A DNA stretch of 64,000 nt from DATJPR01 sp963843525. GTDB taxonomy: Bacteria; Bacteroidota; Ignavibacteria; UBA10030; UBA6906. Below are positions 8,194 to 17,195 of this stretch, in pieces (the first letter of the stretch is position 1; each line of letters starts with the position of its first letter). A program made the translations under genes and the position numbers. The stretch spans positions 248,001 to 312,000 of the forward strand of contig CAWJKM010000004.1 in the NCBI GenBank assembly GCA_963843525.1. Direction: 5' to 3'. The notes below the pieces were generated by a model. It searched no databases and was not told the origin of the DNA. It saw only the letters and a program-made list of their open reading frames with translations.

Positions 8194-9033
8194 ATGAGAA
8201 TTACGAATATTCTGGATCTCTGGCTCAATCCAATGACCTTCGGTGAGATGTTTAAAAAGATCGACGACTGGCTTGCCTCCGATGAAAGACGGTCTTTTCA
8301 TATCGCAACCGTCAATGCGTATTGTGCCACACTGGCGATGAAGAATCAGCGTCTGCGGAACATCTATAATGGAGCAGATATCGTGGGCGTTGATGGAACT
8401 CCATTCCTCTATTGGATCCGCTACGTCCGACGTATGCCGAGTGACCATCTCTGCGCCGCAGAAATTATATTCCAAATGGCAGAACATGCGAAGCAGACCA
8501 AGTATACGTTTTATCTGTATGGCGGAAGTCCACAAGTGGTATCCACGATGCAGAAGAATCTCGAGACCATGTTCCCGCACATGCGCATCGTCGGAGCGAT
8601 GTCGCCTCCCTTCAGACCGCTGACACCGGAAGAAGACGAGAAGATCGTGGAGGAAATCAACGGGTTGAATCCCGACATTATTCTCGTCGGCCTCGGGACG
8701 CCCAAGCAGGATTACTGGATCGAGGATCATATCTATCGCATCAGAGGTTCGGTGATGCTCGCGGCAGGCGCTACGTTCGATTTCTTCGGGGGGAGAATTC
8801 GGATGGCGCCGAAGTTCATCCGCAAATCCGGCTTCGAATGGCTCTTCCGGCTGTTGAGCAAGGATTTTTTCCGTCTCTTCAGGAGGTATACGTTATTGAA
8901 TGCGATCTTCCTGTTCAATTTTCTCCTTCAGCTTGTGGGTCTCAGGAAGACAAACGCCAGGCGTTGGGTGCGGACAGACCTTCCGGATGCAACCGTCGCT
9001 TCAGTCGGGGATGCTGGAAGTGTGAGCAACTGA
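8194..9033 (+). CDS. WecG/TagA/CpsF family glycosyltransferase (GT26)
   Basis: GT26 enzymes add the second sugar (ManNAc, ManNAcA or glucose-type) to an undecaprenyl-diphosphate-linked sugar during enterobacterial common antigen, teichoic acid or capsule synthesis. Visible family motifs are FHIATVNAYCATLA, ADIVGVDGTPFLYW, FYLYGGSP and DIILVGLGTPKQDYW, then LAAGATFDFFGG and a basic amphipathic C-terminal segment that associates with the membrane. The frame is open from a TTG at 8170, but the ATG at 8194 leads directly into the family's usual N-terminus and is preferred. Two hairpins at 9105-9160 lie downstream and may end the pair's transcript. Confidence 0.92.
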   Translation: MRITNILDLWLNPMTFGEMFKKIDDWLASDERRSFHIATVNAYCATLAMKNQRLRNIYNGADIVGVDGTPFLYWIRYVRRMPSDHLCAAEIIFQMAEHAKQTKYTFYLYGGSPQVVSTMQKNLETMFPHMRIVGAMSPPFRPLTPEEDEKIVEEINGLNPDIILVGLGTPKQDYWIEDHIYRIRGSVMLAAGATFDFFGGRIRMAPKFIRKSGFEWLFRLLSKDFFRLFRRYTLLNAIFLFNFLLQLVGLRKTNARRWVRTDLPDATVASVGDAGSVSN

Positions 9034-9104
9034 CGAAGAGGGTTTTCTTGTTGAGGAGAGAGCGGCCCTCAGTGTTGGATGCCAGCGTTACTGCGACAAC
9101 TTTT

Positions 9105-9134
9105 GCCGAAGCCGGAAGGAATTCCGGCTTCGGC
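9105..9134. terminator. Strong 12-bp hairpin, likely terminator
   Basis: gccgaagccgga (9105-9116) and tccggcttcggc (9123-9134) pair perfectly around a six-base loop. It is preceded by tttt and followed by atttac, so the T tract is poor on the plus strand. Confidence 0.55.
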
Positions 9135-9138
9135 ATTT

Positions 9139-9160
9139 ACTCGAGCGCTGTTGCTCGAGT
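9139..9160. repeat. Second perfect hairpin next to the first
   Basis: actcgagc (9139-9146) pairs with gctcgagt (9153-9160) around gctgtt. It starts four bases after the first hairpin. The pair could act together as a terminator or an RNA-stability element. Confidence 0.5.
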
Positions 9161-9475
9161 CCATCGAGACCCAATGGTCTCCAGTGGGCGACCAAATCGC
9201 GAGCCGGCCTGCAAACTTGCATCTTCAATGAGCAAGGCGGTTGACTATCCTGGTGAGCCGGAGTATATTCAATCGGCCCTACTCTTAGCTCAGCCAATGA
9301 ACCGCCCTTGACTGTCCCTGTAAGAATTCCTTTACTGCAAAGCCTTTCCAGGCGAACGTACGGCTGATGCCCTGGGGGACAAGTACAGTTCATTGAGATT
9401 TGCCTACTGACACGCAGCAGAGTCGCCCAATGGCGAATCTGACGGACTTGTATCTCACATGAAAGATTCCTGCCG

Positions 9476-9904
9476 ATGTCAGCCAAAACGGCTGTTGGAA
9501 TTCTTATCCTCCTCTTTTGTGGCTGCAAGGACCAAATATCTCAACCTTCTCCACTCGATCCCTACATGCGGTGGAGGTCGAATGGATTTCACAACTATTC
9601 CATCGACCAGGTCCGCCTTTGCTATTGCGTCATGGGCGGACAGACAATGAGAATCACTGTGCGCTCCGATACTATCGAGTCCGTGAGAAATCTCTCCGAT
9701 AGTTCGATTGTGTCATTCCCGATTTCGAGCTACTACCGTACTGTTGACTCATTATTTGCAATCATTCGCAATCCCGGGACGGATTCGCTCGTGATAACGT
9801 ATAATGGGACCTACGGCTATCCGGAAACGCTGGATATCAATCCGCAGCTCCATCCGGTGGACGGGGGAGTTCTCTATCAGACTTCAAATCTTCATATTCC
9901 GTAA
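9476..9904 (+). CDS. DUF6174-like lipoprotein
   Basis: A small exported protein (142 aa). The hydrophobic start GILILLFCGC holds a lipobox-like Cys near residue 17, so lipid anchoring is likely. The segment MRWRSNGFHNYSIDQVRLCYC followed later by VRSDTIESV resembles DUF6174 proteins, which have a Trp, an NYS-type strand and a close Cys pair. Function is unknown for the family. It stands 23 bases before the GH42 gene and could share its transcript, but relatives of this lipoprotein are usually unlinked to glycosidases. Confidence 0.65.
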   Translation: MSAKTAVGILILLFCGCKDQISQPSPLDPYMRWRSNGFHNYSIDQVRLCYCVMGGQTMRITVRSDTIESVRNLSDSSIVSFPISSYYRTVDSLFAIIRNPGTDSLVITYNGTYGYPETLDINPQLHPVDGGVLYQTSNLHIP

Positions 9905-9927
9905 CTGTCACATTTCAGGGCTGATTC

Positions 9928-12132
9928 ATGTCCCCGGACGACCGCAACACGCCTGCAGGCACTTCTGCCGTATCCTTTACCAGAGTAAAAGAGCGAATAA
10001 TCTGGGGCGCCGTCTACAATATTTTTCACGAGGAATACTCCACTGACCAGGAATTTTTTCAACAGGTGGACAAAGATGTTGCTGCCATGAAGGAGGCCAA
10101 TCTCGATCATATCATGGTGTTCCCGATGAGCCAGTGGGACCCCGAGACTCAACACTTGAAATGGGAGCGGACTGACTATTTAATCAAGGCCGTTGAGGAG
10201 GCCCATCTGCATTTTGTCCCGTTGATGCTCAAAGAAGAACAGTGCAGCCACTATTTCCCCATCTGGAAATTCAAAGAGATCGATGGATTGTGGAACACTC
10301 ACAACCTGAGAAATAGATCCAAAAACAACAGGGAGAATGTCGACTTTGCCGATCCCAGAATCTTCCCGCTCGTGGAGTCTTACTTCAAAGAAGTAATTGC
10401 CAGGTATGGGACCAGTCCTGCGCTGAGTTTCTATAATATTTGGAACGAACCTCACTATAGCTCGGAAGCAGATCATACGGTTGAGAAATTCAGACTCTGG
10501 CTGGCAAAGAAGTATGGCGAATTGGATGTGCTGAACAAGATGTGGGGCGATGACTATACATGTTGGGATGAGGTCACTCCATTTCTCAATGAGAACTGGA
10601 ATTCGTCAATGCCTCAGATTGACTGGATACTGTTTCGCAATGAACTCAATGGGCAATTGCTCGGACAATTGAAATCAGTGCTGCGAAAGTTCGATACGGT
10701 TCATCAGGTGAATGCAAACCCCGTAGGCACTCCATGGGCAGATTTTTCCAACTTCGGCTTCTATTCGACCGACAACTGGGTCTTTACAAAATACAATGAT
10801 ATCAATGGTGCTTCGTACTACCCCGATGGATGGGAAAGAAGTAATAGCCTGGTGAGGTGTCCGGCATGGCTTCACAATCTCGCATTTACCACAATTCGTT
10901 CAGCGTCTGATGACAAAGATTATATTCTCACGGAAATGTTTACCAATACCCAAAATGGATTGGCATTGAATGGCTATCTCGATGAGAAGACGATCGCAAA
11001 CATTGCATGGACGGCCCTTTCCAATGACTGTAAGGGGATTATTTTTTGGAAATGGGAGCCATTCAGAAGGGGCAGGCAATCACTCGGTCGAGGATTAACC
11101 ACAATAGAAGGAGAGCTCGCTCCGCGCGGTCAGGCGGTAAAGGAGATCGGTCGGGTGCTATCTCAGTACGGCGAAATGCTGCTGAGAGCGAGACTGCGAA
11201 AACCGAAGGTCGCGATCCTCATGGATATGGTCGGCCTTCTCAAAACTCTGGAACAGACTGCCGAGCCATCCACCACGAAGTTCATGTATGAGAGTATCGC
11301 GGGAGTATTCAAATCATTATTCGAAGAAAACATTTCTGTGGATCTCCTTCGAATGGACTTGGGACTGAATATCGAAAAGCTGAAAGACTACAAAATACTC
11401 TTTCTTCCATTCCAGGTTGTTGTGCGAAGAGAGATTGCTGACATGGTAAAAGAGTATGTTCGTCAGGGCGGCACTGTAGTTGCAGATGCAAGAAGCGGCA
11501 GCGTCGACGAATGTGATTTTGCCTATCGGAAAAGCCCTGGAGCAGGTCTGGATGAGTTATTCGGCGCCCGAAGGAAAGATTGGACAGCCAAGAAGGGGTT
11601 CTTCCCGGTCAAGGTGAAGATGGGGCCTGATAGCCCTGTCTGTCGTTTTGATGGAAAATTCTTCAGGGATGAGTTGGTAGTGGAGGAGAATGTGACTGTG
11701 GTAGGAACTTTCGTCGATGACGATACTCCCGCAATTGTGATCAATGAATATGGAAATGGAAAGGCGATACTCAGTGCGGTCCCACTGGGGGCCAGTTACT
11801 ACGATAGCCCGGAGAATCGTGCAAAGGAAACGATAGTAGATTGTGCGCATCAGGCGGGGGCATGGCCGGAGGTGCAATTCATTTCCAAAGAACATCACAA
11901 TGTGGACTTGAAAATGCACTCCGCCGGCAACGAAATTGTAGTGTACGCAATAAACAACGACGGATTTGACAAGCCGGGATCGATTGAAGTCGCCACGGGA
12001 GGCGGTACTGCAAAGAGCGTCGTCAATATCTTATCGGATCAGACAATTGGATTCATTAATAAGGATGGATCTGTAACAATAGATATCACAATTCCCTCTA
12101 ATCAGACTCTTGTGCTGTTCATAGAGGTATGA
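9928..12132 (+). CDS. GH42 beta-galactosidase-like glycosidase
   Basis: Glycoside hydrolase family 42 layout: TIM barrel (to about residue 400), trimerisation-type Rossmann-like domain (about 430-640) and a C-terminal beta domain. The predicted acid/base is Glu174 in IWNEPH and the nucleophile Glu336 in ILTEMF, spaced as in the family. GH42 enzymes remove terminal beta-galactose, or in some members alpha-arabinopyranose, from plant oligosaccharides. No signal peptide is seen, so it should work in the cytoplasm on imported oligosaccharides, unlike most neighbours. An alternative start may lie a little downstream, because the first 18 residues (to SFTRVKERIIWG) look poorly conserved. Base composition is noticeably more A/T-rich than the genes after 12369, which may mark transfer. 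Confidence 0.88.
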   Translation: MSPDDRNTPAGTSAVSFTRVKERIIWGAVYNIFHEEYSTDQEFFQQVDKDVAAMKEANLDHIMVFPMSQWDPETQHLKWERTDYLIKAVEEAHLHFVPLMLKEEQCSHYFPIWKFKEIDGLWNTHNLRNRSKNNRENVDFADPRIFPLVESYFKEVIARYGTSPALSFYNIWNEPHYSSEADHTVEKFRLWLAKKYGELDVLNKMWGDDYTCWDEVTPFLNENWNSSMPQIDWILFRNELNGQLLGQLKSVLRKFDTVHQVNANPVGTPWADFSNFGFYSTDNWVFTKYNDINGASYYPDGWERSNSLVRCPAWLHNLAFTTIRSASDDKDYILTEMFTNTQNGLALNGYLDEKTIANIAWTALSNDCKGIIFWKWEPFRRGRQSLGRGLTTIEGELAPRGQAVKEIGRVLSQYGEMLLRARLRKPKVAILMDMVGLLKTLEQTAEPSTTKFMYESIAGVFKSLFEENISVDLLRMDLGLNIEKLKDYKILFLPFQVVVRREIADMVKEYVRQGGTVVADARSGSVDECDFAYRKSPGAGLDELFGARRKDWTAKKGFFPVKVKMGPDSPVCRFDGKFFRDELVVEENVTVVGTFVDDDTPAIVINEYGNGKAILSAVPLGASYYDSPENRAKETIVDCAHQAGAWPEVQFISKEHHNVDLKMHSAGNEIVVYAINNDGFDKPGSIEVATGGGTAKSVVNILSDQTIGFINKDGSVTIDITIPSNQTLVLFIEV

Positions 12133-12181
12133 TCAGTTCATTGAGAATTGCACACCATGGAGGGAAGCGACCGGAATGGAT

Positions 12182-12337
12182 ATGAAAAAGCCGTTTGCTC
12201 TCGTATTTATGATGACTGTGGCGGGTTCAAAATCATTACAATCTCCAACTGCGTGTTTGACTACTGCCGGGGATTTGCTCTGGAAACAATGCACCTCGGC
12301 TGTGGTTCCTCAAGCATCTTGCCGCCGAAGGTGGTAA
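12182..12337 (+). CDS. Short secreted-peptide-like ORF, possible decayed gene
   Basis: The frame starts MKKPFALVFMMTVAGSKSL (in-frame ATG also at 12176) behind ggaggga, giving a believable start with a signal-peptide shape, and stops after about 51 codons. The remaining sequence (with three Cys) matches nothing I recognise. A different frame (12148-12363) also spans the region. It may be the stub of a former secreted gene between the GH42 gene and the next one. Confidence 0.25.
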   Translation: MKKPFALVFMMTVAGSKSLQSPTACLTTAGDLLWKQCTSAVVPQASCRRRW

Positions 12338-12368
12338 GATGCTGCCTCCCACTGAACGAGTAATCCCA

Positions 12369-14243
12369 ATGAAAACACCTGTTCTCGTTATAGCACTACT
12401 CCTTGGTGTAGCCGCATCGGCCTTCTCGGGAAGCGGCTATAAACACTTTGCCGTTGCCGTCTATGCCCGCGCGTACGAGGTACAAAAGATGGACAGCCTA
12501 CAATGGCTTGAACCTGTGTGGAACGAAATCTCCCGGCAAGTGAAGGTTGATAAAATCTATCTTGAAACCCATCGCGACCGGATCCTGGTCGATGCAAAGA
12601 CCATTGAAGCAGCGAAAAAGTTTTTCGAAGCAAGGGGCGTGAAGGTTGCGGGTGGTATCACCTACACGGTGAATGAGAGAAATCGTTATGAGACATTTTG
12701 CTACACAAACCCTGAACACCGGAAAGAAGTGAAGGCAATTGCAGAATTCACCGCAAAGCATTTCAATGAAATCATCCTTGACGATTTCTTCTTTACTGAC
12801 TGCAAATGCGAGTTATGCATCAAAGCCAAAGGAAACTTATCCTGGACCCAGTACCGGCTGAAACTCATGACCGAAGCCGCGCAGGAATTGGTGATAAATC
12901 CTGCCAGGGCGGTAAATCCGAAGGTCAAAATCGTAATTAAATTCCCTAACTGGTACGAGCACTTCCAGGGTCTGGGTTTCAATCTGCAGACTGAGCCGGA
13001 ATTATTTGACGGGATTTACACCGGAACAGAAACGCGGGACCCGGTACGCAGCGCACAGCATCTTCAGCAGTATGAAAGCTATTTGATTTATCGATACTTC
13101 GAGAATATCAAGCCAGGCGGCAACGGTGGAGGATGGGTTGACCCCGGCGGCATGGCCTATATGGACCGCTACGCAGAACAGTTGTGGATGACGCTCTTTG
13201 CCAAAGCGCCGGAAATCACCCTTTTCGACTTTCGGCAGTTGCAGCGGCCCATCCTACCGACTGATCGTGCGGCATGGCAGGGCTCCCACACGAGCTTCGA
13301 TTTCGACGAAATGCTCAAGCCGATCCAGCTCAAAAATGGAACATCCGTGTCCCCCACAACAATTGCCCGCGCCGCAGGCTACACATTCGAACACATCGAT
13401 TCCGTGATCGGAAATTTGGGGAATCCAACAGGCATTAAGAGTTACAAGCCCTACAATTCGCTGGGCGAGGATTTTCTCCAGAATTATCTCGGCATGGCAG
13501 GAATCCCCATGGATATCGCGCCCGAATTTCCTACCGGCCCAAAAATGATCCTCCTCACAGAATCGGCGAAGTACGACACCCTCATCGTCCACAAAATCGA
13601 GGGACAACTACAGGCCGGCAAGAACGTCATGATTACTTCCGGGCTGCTCAGGGCCCTGCAGGGCAAAGGGATAGAAGATATCGTGGAACTTCGATATACC
13701 GACAAAAAAGTCTTGGCGAAGGATTTTGTGGTCGGGGGGCAAAATGACTACCCGGCAAAGGAAGAGATCTTGTTCCCTCAGATTCAATACCTGACCAACG
13801 ATTCGTGGGAAGACATCTCGTGCCTTGCTTCGGGGAGTGGATGGCCGATTCTCCATCAGGCCCGCTATGCAAACGGCTCCCTGTTTGTCCTGACGATTCC
13901 CGACAATTTCGGCGATCTCTACAATCTTCCGGCAGGGGTTCTGAACAGGATCAGAAACGTACTCTCACAAGACGTGAAGGCGCGTATCGAAGGGCCTGCG
14001 CAGGTGAGCTTGTTCGTGTACGACAACGGGACGTTTATCGTGGAATCCTTCCTGCCGGAGAATGTGAATATAAAGATTGTCACCGATAAACGGTTCGGGA
14101 CTATCAAGAATATCCTTTCCGGGGAGAGTATCAGGGGAATTGGCGGAGAGACTCGTCCGGTATGGGGGAGGGAAAAGGAAGCAACTATGACATTTGATGT
14201 CACGATCAAGCCCCATTCGTACATGGTGTTTCAGGGTCAATAA
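12369..14243 (+). CDS. Large secreted protein, probable TIM-barrel glycosidase-like, family unknown
   Basis: A signal peptide (MKTPVLVIALLLGVAASAFS) precedes about 600 residues. The first half looks like a TIM barrel: alternating strands such as KIYLETHRD, VKVAGGITY, NEIILDDFFFTDCKCELC and KIVIKFPNWYE. The Asp-Asp pair at the end of the ILDDFFF strand and the CxCxxC that follows are in the usual place of catalytic or metal residues. A middle alpha/beta part (PKMILLTESAKYDTLIV) resembles a glutamine-amidotransferase-like or beta-galactosidase middle domain, and a C-terminal beta domain follows. I do not recognise a CAZy family. Setting (between GH42 and other glycosidases) and architecture suggest carbohydrate cleavage outside the cytoplasm. 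The start at 12369 is chosen for the signal peptide. Confidence 0.7.
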   Translation: MKTPVLVIALLLGVAASAFSGSGYKHFAVAVYARAYEVQKMDSLQWLEPVWNEISRQVKVDKIYLETHRDRILVDAKTIEAAKKFFEARGVKVAGGITYTVNERNRYETFCYTNPEHRKEVKAIAEFTAKHFNEIILDDFFFTDCKCELCIKAKGNLSWTQYRLKLMTEAAQELVINPARAVNPKVKIVIKFPNWYEHFQGLGFNLQTEPELFDGIYTGTETRDPVRSAQHLQQYESYLIYRYFENIKPGGNGGGWVDPGGMAYMDRYAEQLWMTLFAKAPEITLFDFRQLQRPILPTDRAAWQGSHTSFDFDEMLKPIQLKNGTSVSPTTIARAAGYTFEHIDSVIGNLGNPTGIKSYKPYNSLGEDFLQNYLGMAGIPMDIAPEFPTGPKMILLTESAKYDTLIVHKIEGQLQAGKNVMITSGLLRALQGKGIEDIVELRYTDKKVLAKDFVVGGQNDYPAKEEILFPQIQYLTNDSWEDISCLASGSGWPILHQARYANGSLFVLTIPDNFGDLYNLPAGVLNRIRNVLSQDVKARIEGPAQVSLFVYDNGTFIVESFLPENVNIKIVTDKRFGTIKNILSGESIRGIGGETRPVWGREKEATMTFDVTIKPHSYMVFQGQ

Positions 14244-14275
14244 TGTCGATGTGGTCCTTCTCCATTGCCATGGTG

Positions 14276-16825
14276 CTACTCATAGCTGATCTGGACGAAG
14301 TGCACTTCCGGTAACGACACGTTGAAATCTACATAAAGCGAATTGTCGAGCTTCGACATACTGAAGGAAAGAGAGCGGCCGTTTGAGGTGACCGACTTCA
14401 CGGATGACGCTTGCGGGGGCAACAGCATGTGACCGCGGACTGCATCTCCGCTTCCGGCGAGCAGGATCTCTATTTCCTTTCTGTCCGGGTTGTGCTTGTA
14501 TCGATATGCTATATAGGCGTTCGAGGCAGGCAATGCCGCCGTGACGTTCACCGAGTCGGTCGCGGATGAAGTCCAACGCGGCGAGAGCGTGACAGAATTG
14601 AAGGCCAATCCCGTGTTTCTGACCCCCGCCAGTCCTTCCACCAGGGCAGCCATGCCCGTCGCCGCGGCCCAGTTGTCCGGCCCTCCGAAGGATTCACCTT
14701 TGGGTCTCAAGTACTGCGGTCGATCGGCCAATGTGACAGCTATGACAGCGTAGATGCCTCCTTCTAGGGGGGCGTGAAATATCAGATTCCTGATCTTCTT
14801 CTGCGGATTGGGATTCTCAACAGCAGCCCAGCAAACTCCCACCTTGGCGCTCCGGGGATTCGGTCCCCACCACGCTACCCCAGCCGATGCCGTCTCGAGA
14901 CTTGAGAACCACCAGTTAGTAACGTCTTTCCCTTTCAGAAGATACTGGGAAGCTTCGGATCCATCGTCATAGACGAATGTTATCGCTCCGGCAACATAAC
15001 TCGGAATATTGTCTGATGATGAATGCAGGAGATACACTGCAGCGGCGGAATCATTGACCGGCACTTCCACCTCCCTGGGGAAACCGGGCTTGGTCGAAAC
15101 CGCCACAACAGCCCGCCGTTGATTCCTCGCCGGATCCATGACGTGGAAATCGATATCATGAAACACCTGGTTGCCTGTCGGAAGTCCTCGCATATCGTTT
15201 CCCGAAGTTCGCCCCGCATCCATCCAGGTGAAGACCTTCTCACCGCCTATGTCCCACAGATCCATGTTGGCCTGATAGGAGAGGTCGACGGCCTTATAGC
15301 GAGGTGCCGGCGGTGGGGCGGGAATGGATCCGGTATACGAAAACCAGAGCCGGTTGCCGTATTTCCTTATAAGGTCGAGCATCCGGACCATGATGTCTGA
15401 TGCATAGTCTTCAAAACCATTCTCGTAGGCACCGCGGGCGAGCTCGCCCATCGCATGTCCTGCGACGCCGCCGTTCATGTACTGCCACTTTGCGTTGTGG
15501 AGTCCGAAGCCTTTTTCAAACGGGGGATAAATGGCATACCATTCTCCCGGAGACCCTTCTGGCAGACGCTTCCGGAGATCAAGGTAGGTATTGATAATGG
15601 CCGCATTCGTCTCGTGCGGCAAACCACGGTTGATAGAATACATATTCCCCTGGGCGATTTGCGACGTTTCATCCACACCGAGGTGCCTCTTCACCTGTGG
15701 ATCTTCGTCGATGAAATGGGTGAAGAACCTGCCGTTCCATGAAAGTGCCATCAATCGGTCCAGGATCTCTTTCCCCCTTTGTCTGAACATGGTGGCTCTC
15801 GCAGAGTCGCCGGCATAGTCAAGCATTTCCGCCAAATGATTGCAGGCTTCAAAATAGCCCGTATTGTCCCCGAAGAATATCCCGAACTTCGTTTTACCCG
15901 GTACCAGTACCATGGTGGGACTCAGAGGTGCGGCAGGCGTGTATTCATCATCGACCTGAAAGTCCCACGAGTCAATGCAGTACGGTCGCTTCAACAACTT
16001 GAATCGCTGTGACCAGCGATTCGAATCTGTGACGGAATAGTCGAGAGCGCGGACCGCACAATTCAGGTTTGCTCTCATCCAATCACTATTGCCACTGGCT
16101 TTCCAATGCCTATACATCATGTTCACGTAGTTGTACTCAACGTGGTTCTCAACAGGTTGGCGGACAAACCAGGCATCCTTGTCTCTCCGGAAATATCCGA
16201 GGGAGCCATATGCTGTTTCGTAGTAGTAGGAATCCTTTCCACTTGAATTCACGAAGCTCCAGATCATGCCGTCGTCTTTTTGGGTTTCCCTGAAGAGGTC
16301 CACCAAGTCGCTGCTATACGGACTGAAATACTGCATGCCTTTCATGGTGTTGTTGTTGTCGAGCACCCAGTTGACGAAGTACCTGTACTGCTTTCCGTTC
16401 CAGGTCACTTCTTCATAGCCGTTCTGCCCGTAGACGTTCATGCCATCGACAAGCGCGCGAAACAGCTCCGTGAACCTGCCGCCGTCTGATATTTCCGTGC
16501 GAGCTTCAACACGGAAAGAGGCGGTCCTCACCAGCTTCCCATGTTTGTCAACCAAGACTATGGTGTGCACCCCGGCTGCCCCTCCCGCCAGGAAAGTACT
16601 GCTCGAAGTAGCCTTCCTTCTGACATATTCACGACCCTGGCCGTCTCTTACAATGAGTGTGCCCCCGGGTTCTCCGACGATAGTCACTTGATCCAAAGGA
16701 TGAACTGATGAAGCTCGCTGCATAGCGGCGAGCTCTTTCGGGGTTTGCGAAGAGGCCGTGAAGGAGACTGCCACAGTGACCGCCAGGAACAGAGCGGACT
16801 GCAGGAAGCAAGCGCTTCTTTTCAT
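14276..16825 (-). CDS. Large secreted (alpha/alpha)6-barrel glycosidase-like protein
   Basis: 849 residues with a signal peptide ending near FTASSQ. After a beta-rich N-terminal domain (about 30-150) comes a helical region with repeated aromatic and acidic helices (YYYETAYGSLGYF, VEYNYVNMMYRHWKASGN, GYFEACNHLAEMLDYAGD, THFIDEDPQ, WQYMNGGVAGHAMGELARG) typical of six-hairpin glycosidases. A C-terminal beta-sandwich follows. Candidate acids sit in the WDFQVDDEY and FIDEDPQ segments. The exact family cannot be named. Trp-rich, Asp-rich composition and the neighbourhood point to polysaccharide side-chain cleavage in the periplasm or outside. Transcribed towards the 12369 gene (convergent), upstream of it on its strand lies a gene remnant. 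Confidence 0.72.
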   Translation of the reverse strand: MKRSACFLQSALFLAVTVAVSFTASSQTPKELAAMQRASSVHPLDQVTIVGEPGGTLIVRDGQGREYVRRKATSSSTFLAGGAAGVHTIVLVDKHGKLVRTASFRVEARTEISDGGRFTELFRALVDGMNVYGQNGYEEVTWNGKQYRYFVNWVLDNNNTMKGMQYFSPYSSDLVDLFRETQKDDGMIWSFVNSSGKDSYYYETAYGSLGYFRRDKDAWFVRQPVENHVEYNYVNMMYRHWKASGNSDWMRANLNCAVRALDYSVTDSNRWSQRFKLLKRPYCIDSWDFQVDDEYTPAAPLSPTMVLVPGKTKFGIFFGDNTGYFEACNHLAEMLDYAGDSARATMFRQRGKEILDRLMALSWNGRFFTHFIDEDPQVKRHLGVDETSQIAQGNMYSINRGLPHETNAAIINTYLDLRKRLPEGSPGEWYAIYPPFEKGFGLHNAKWQYMNGGVAGHAMGELARGAYENGFEDYASDIMVRMLDLIRKYGNRLWFSYTGSIPAPPPAPRYKAVDLSYQANMDLWDIGGEKVFTWMDAGRTSGNDMRGLPTGNQVFHDIDFHVMDPARNQRRAVVAVSTKPGFPREVEVPVNDSAAAVYLLHSSSDNIPSYVAGAITFVYDDGSEASQYLLKGKDVTNWWFSSLETASAGVAWWGPNPRSAKVGVCWAAVENPNPQKKIRNLIFHAPLEGGIYAVIAVTLADRPQYLRPKGESFGGPDNWAAATGMAALVEGLAGVRNTGLAFNSVTLSPRWTSSATDSVNVTAALPASNAYIAYRYKHNPDRKEIEILLAGSGDAVRGHMLLPPQASSVKSVTSNGRSLSFSMSKLDNSLYVDFNVSLPEVHFVQISYE

Positions 16826-16846
16826 GGATTGTCCAGTGGGGAAAAA

Positions 16847-17131
16847 CTAGTGTGAGGCAAGTGTGTACACGTCCAGAAGAATGTCGGACATATTCTTTGG
16901 ATATTCAATCATGTCCGCAAAGGTCACCTTTGTCCCGAAATGGTGCCAGTATTCTCCGTCCGGCCATTGCTCTGCGCGCCGGTCATGGGTATATTGAGCA
17001 TCCACATACTTTTGCATAGCAAGAGAACGACTCACCCTGTCGAACCCATGGACGGGCGCCATCTGCAGGTATCTCCTCAGTGAATAATCGAAACAAGAGG
17101 TCAATAATCTCATATTCGACACTGCGACGGC
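16847..17131 (-). pseudogene. 3' remnant of a secreted/carbohydrate-related gene
   Basis: The last 70 or so residues read like a genuine protein end (MQKYVDAQYTHDRRAEQWP, then DGEYWHHFGTKVTFADMIEY, and a closing helix). Upstream the frame turns into Arg-rich nonsense and runs antisense to the first codons of the plus-strand gene at 17196. No start or N-terminal domain exists. It stands directly upstream (22 bases) of the glycosidase-like gene ending its transcript at 14276, so it is probably the broken first gene of that operon. I cannot name its family. Confidence 0.5.
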
Positions 17132-17195
17132 CAACCGGGGTCGTAGCAACGGCAATGCCCGGTGTCGTCGCAGCGCGCGGAAATCGGGTGAACGC

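Larger units (their letters stand above)
9037..9475. other. Intergenic region with tandem hairpins, no gene seen
   Basis: Apart from the hairpins at 9105-9160 no open frame has recognisable content. A plus-strand frame (8838-9311) overlaps the end of the GT26 gene in another phase and is not credible. Confidence 0.5.
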
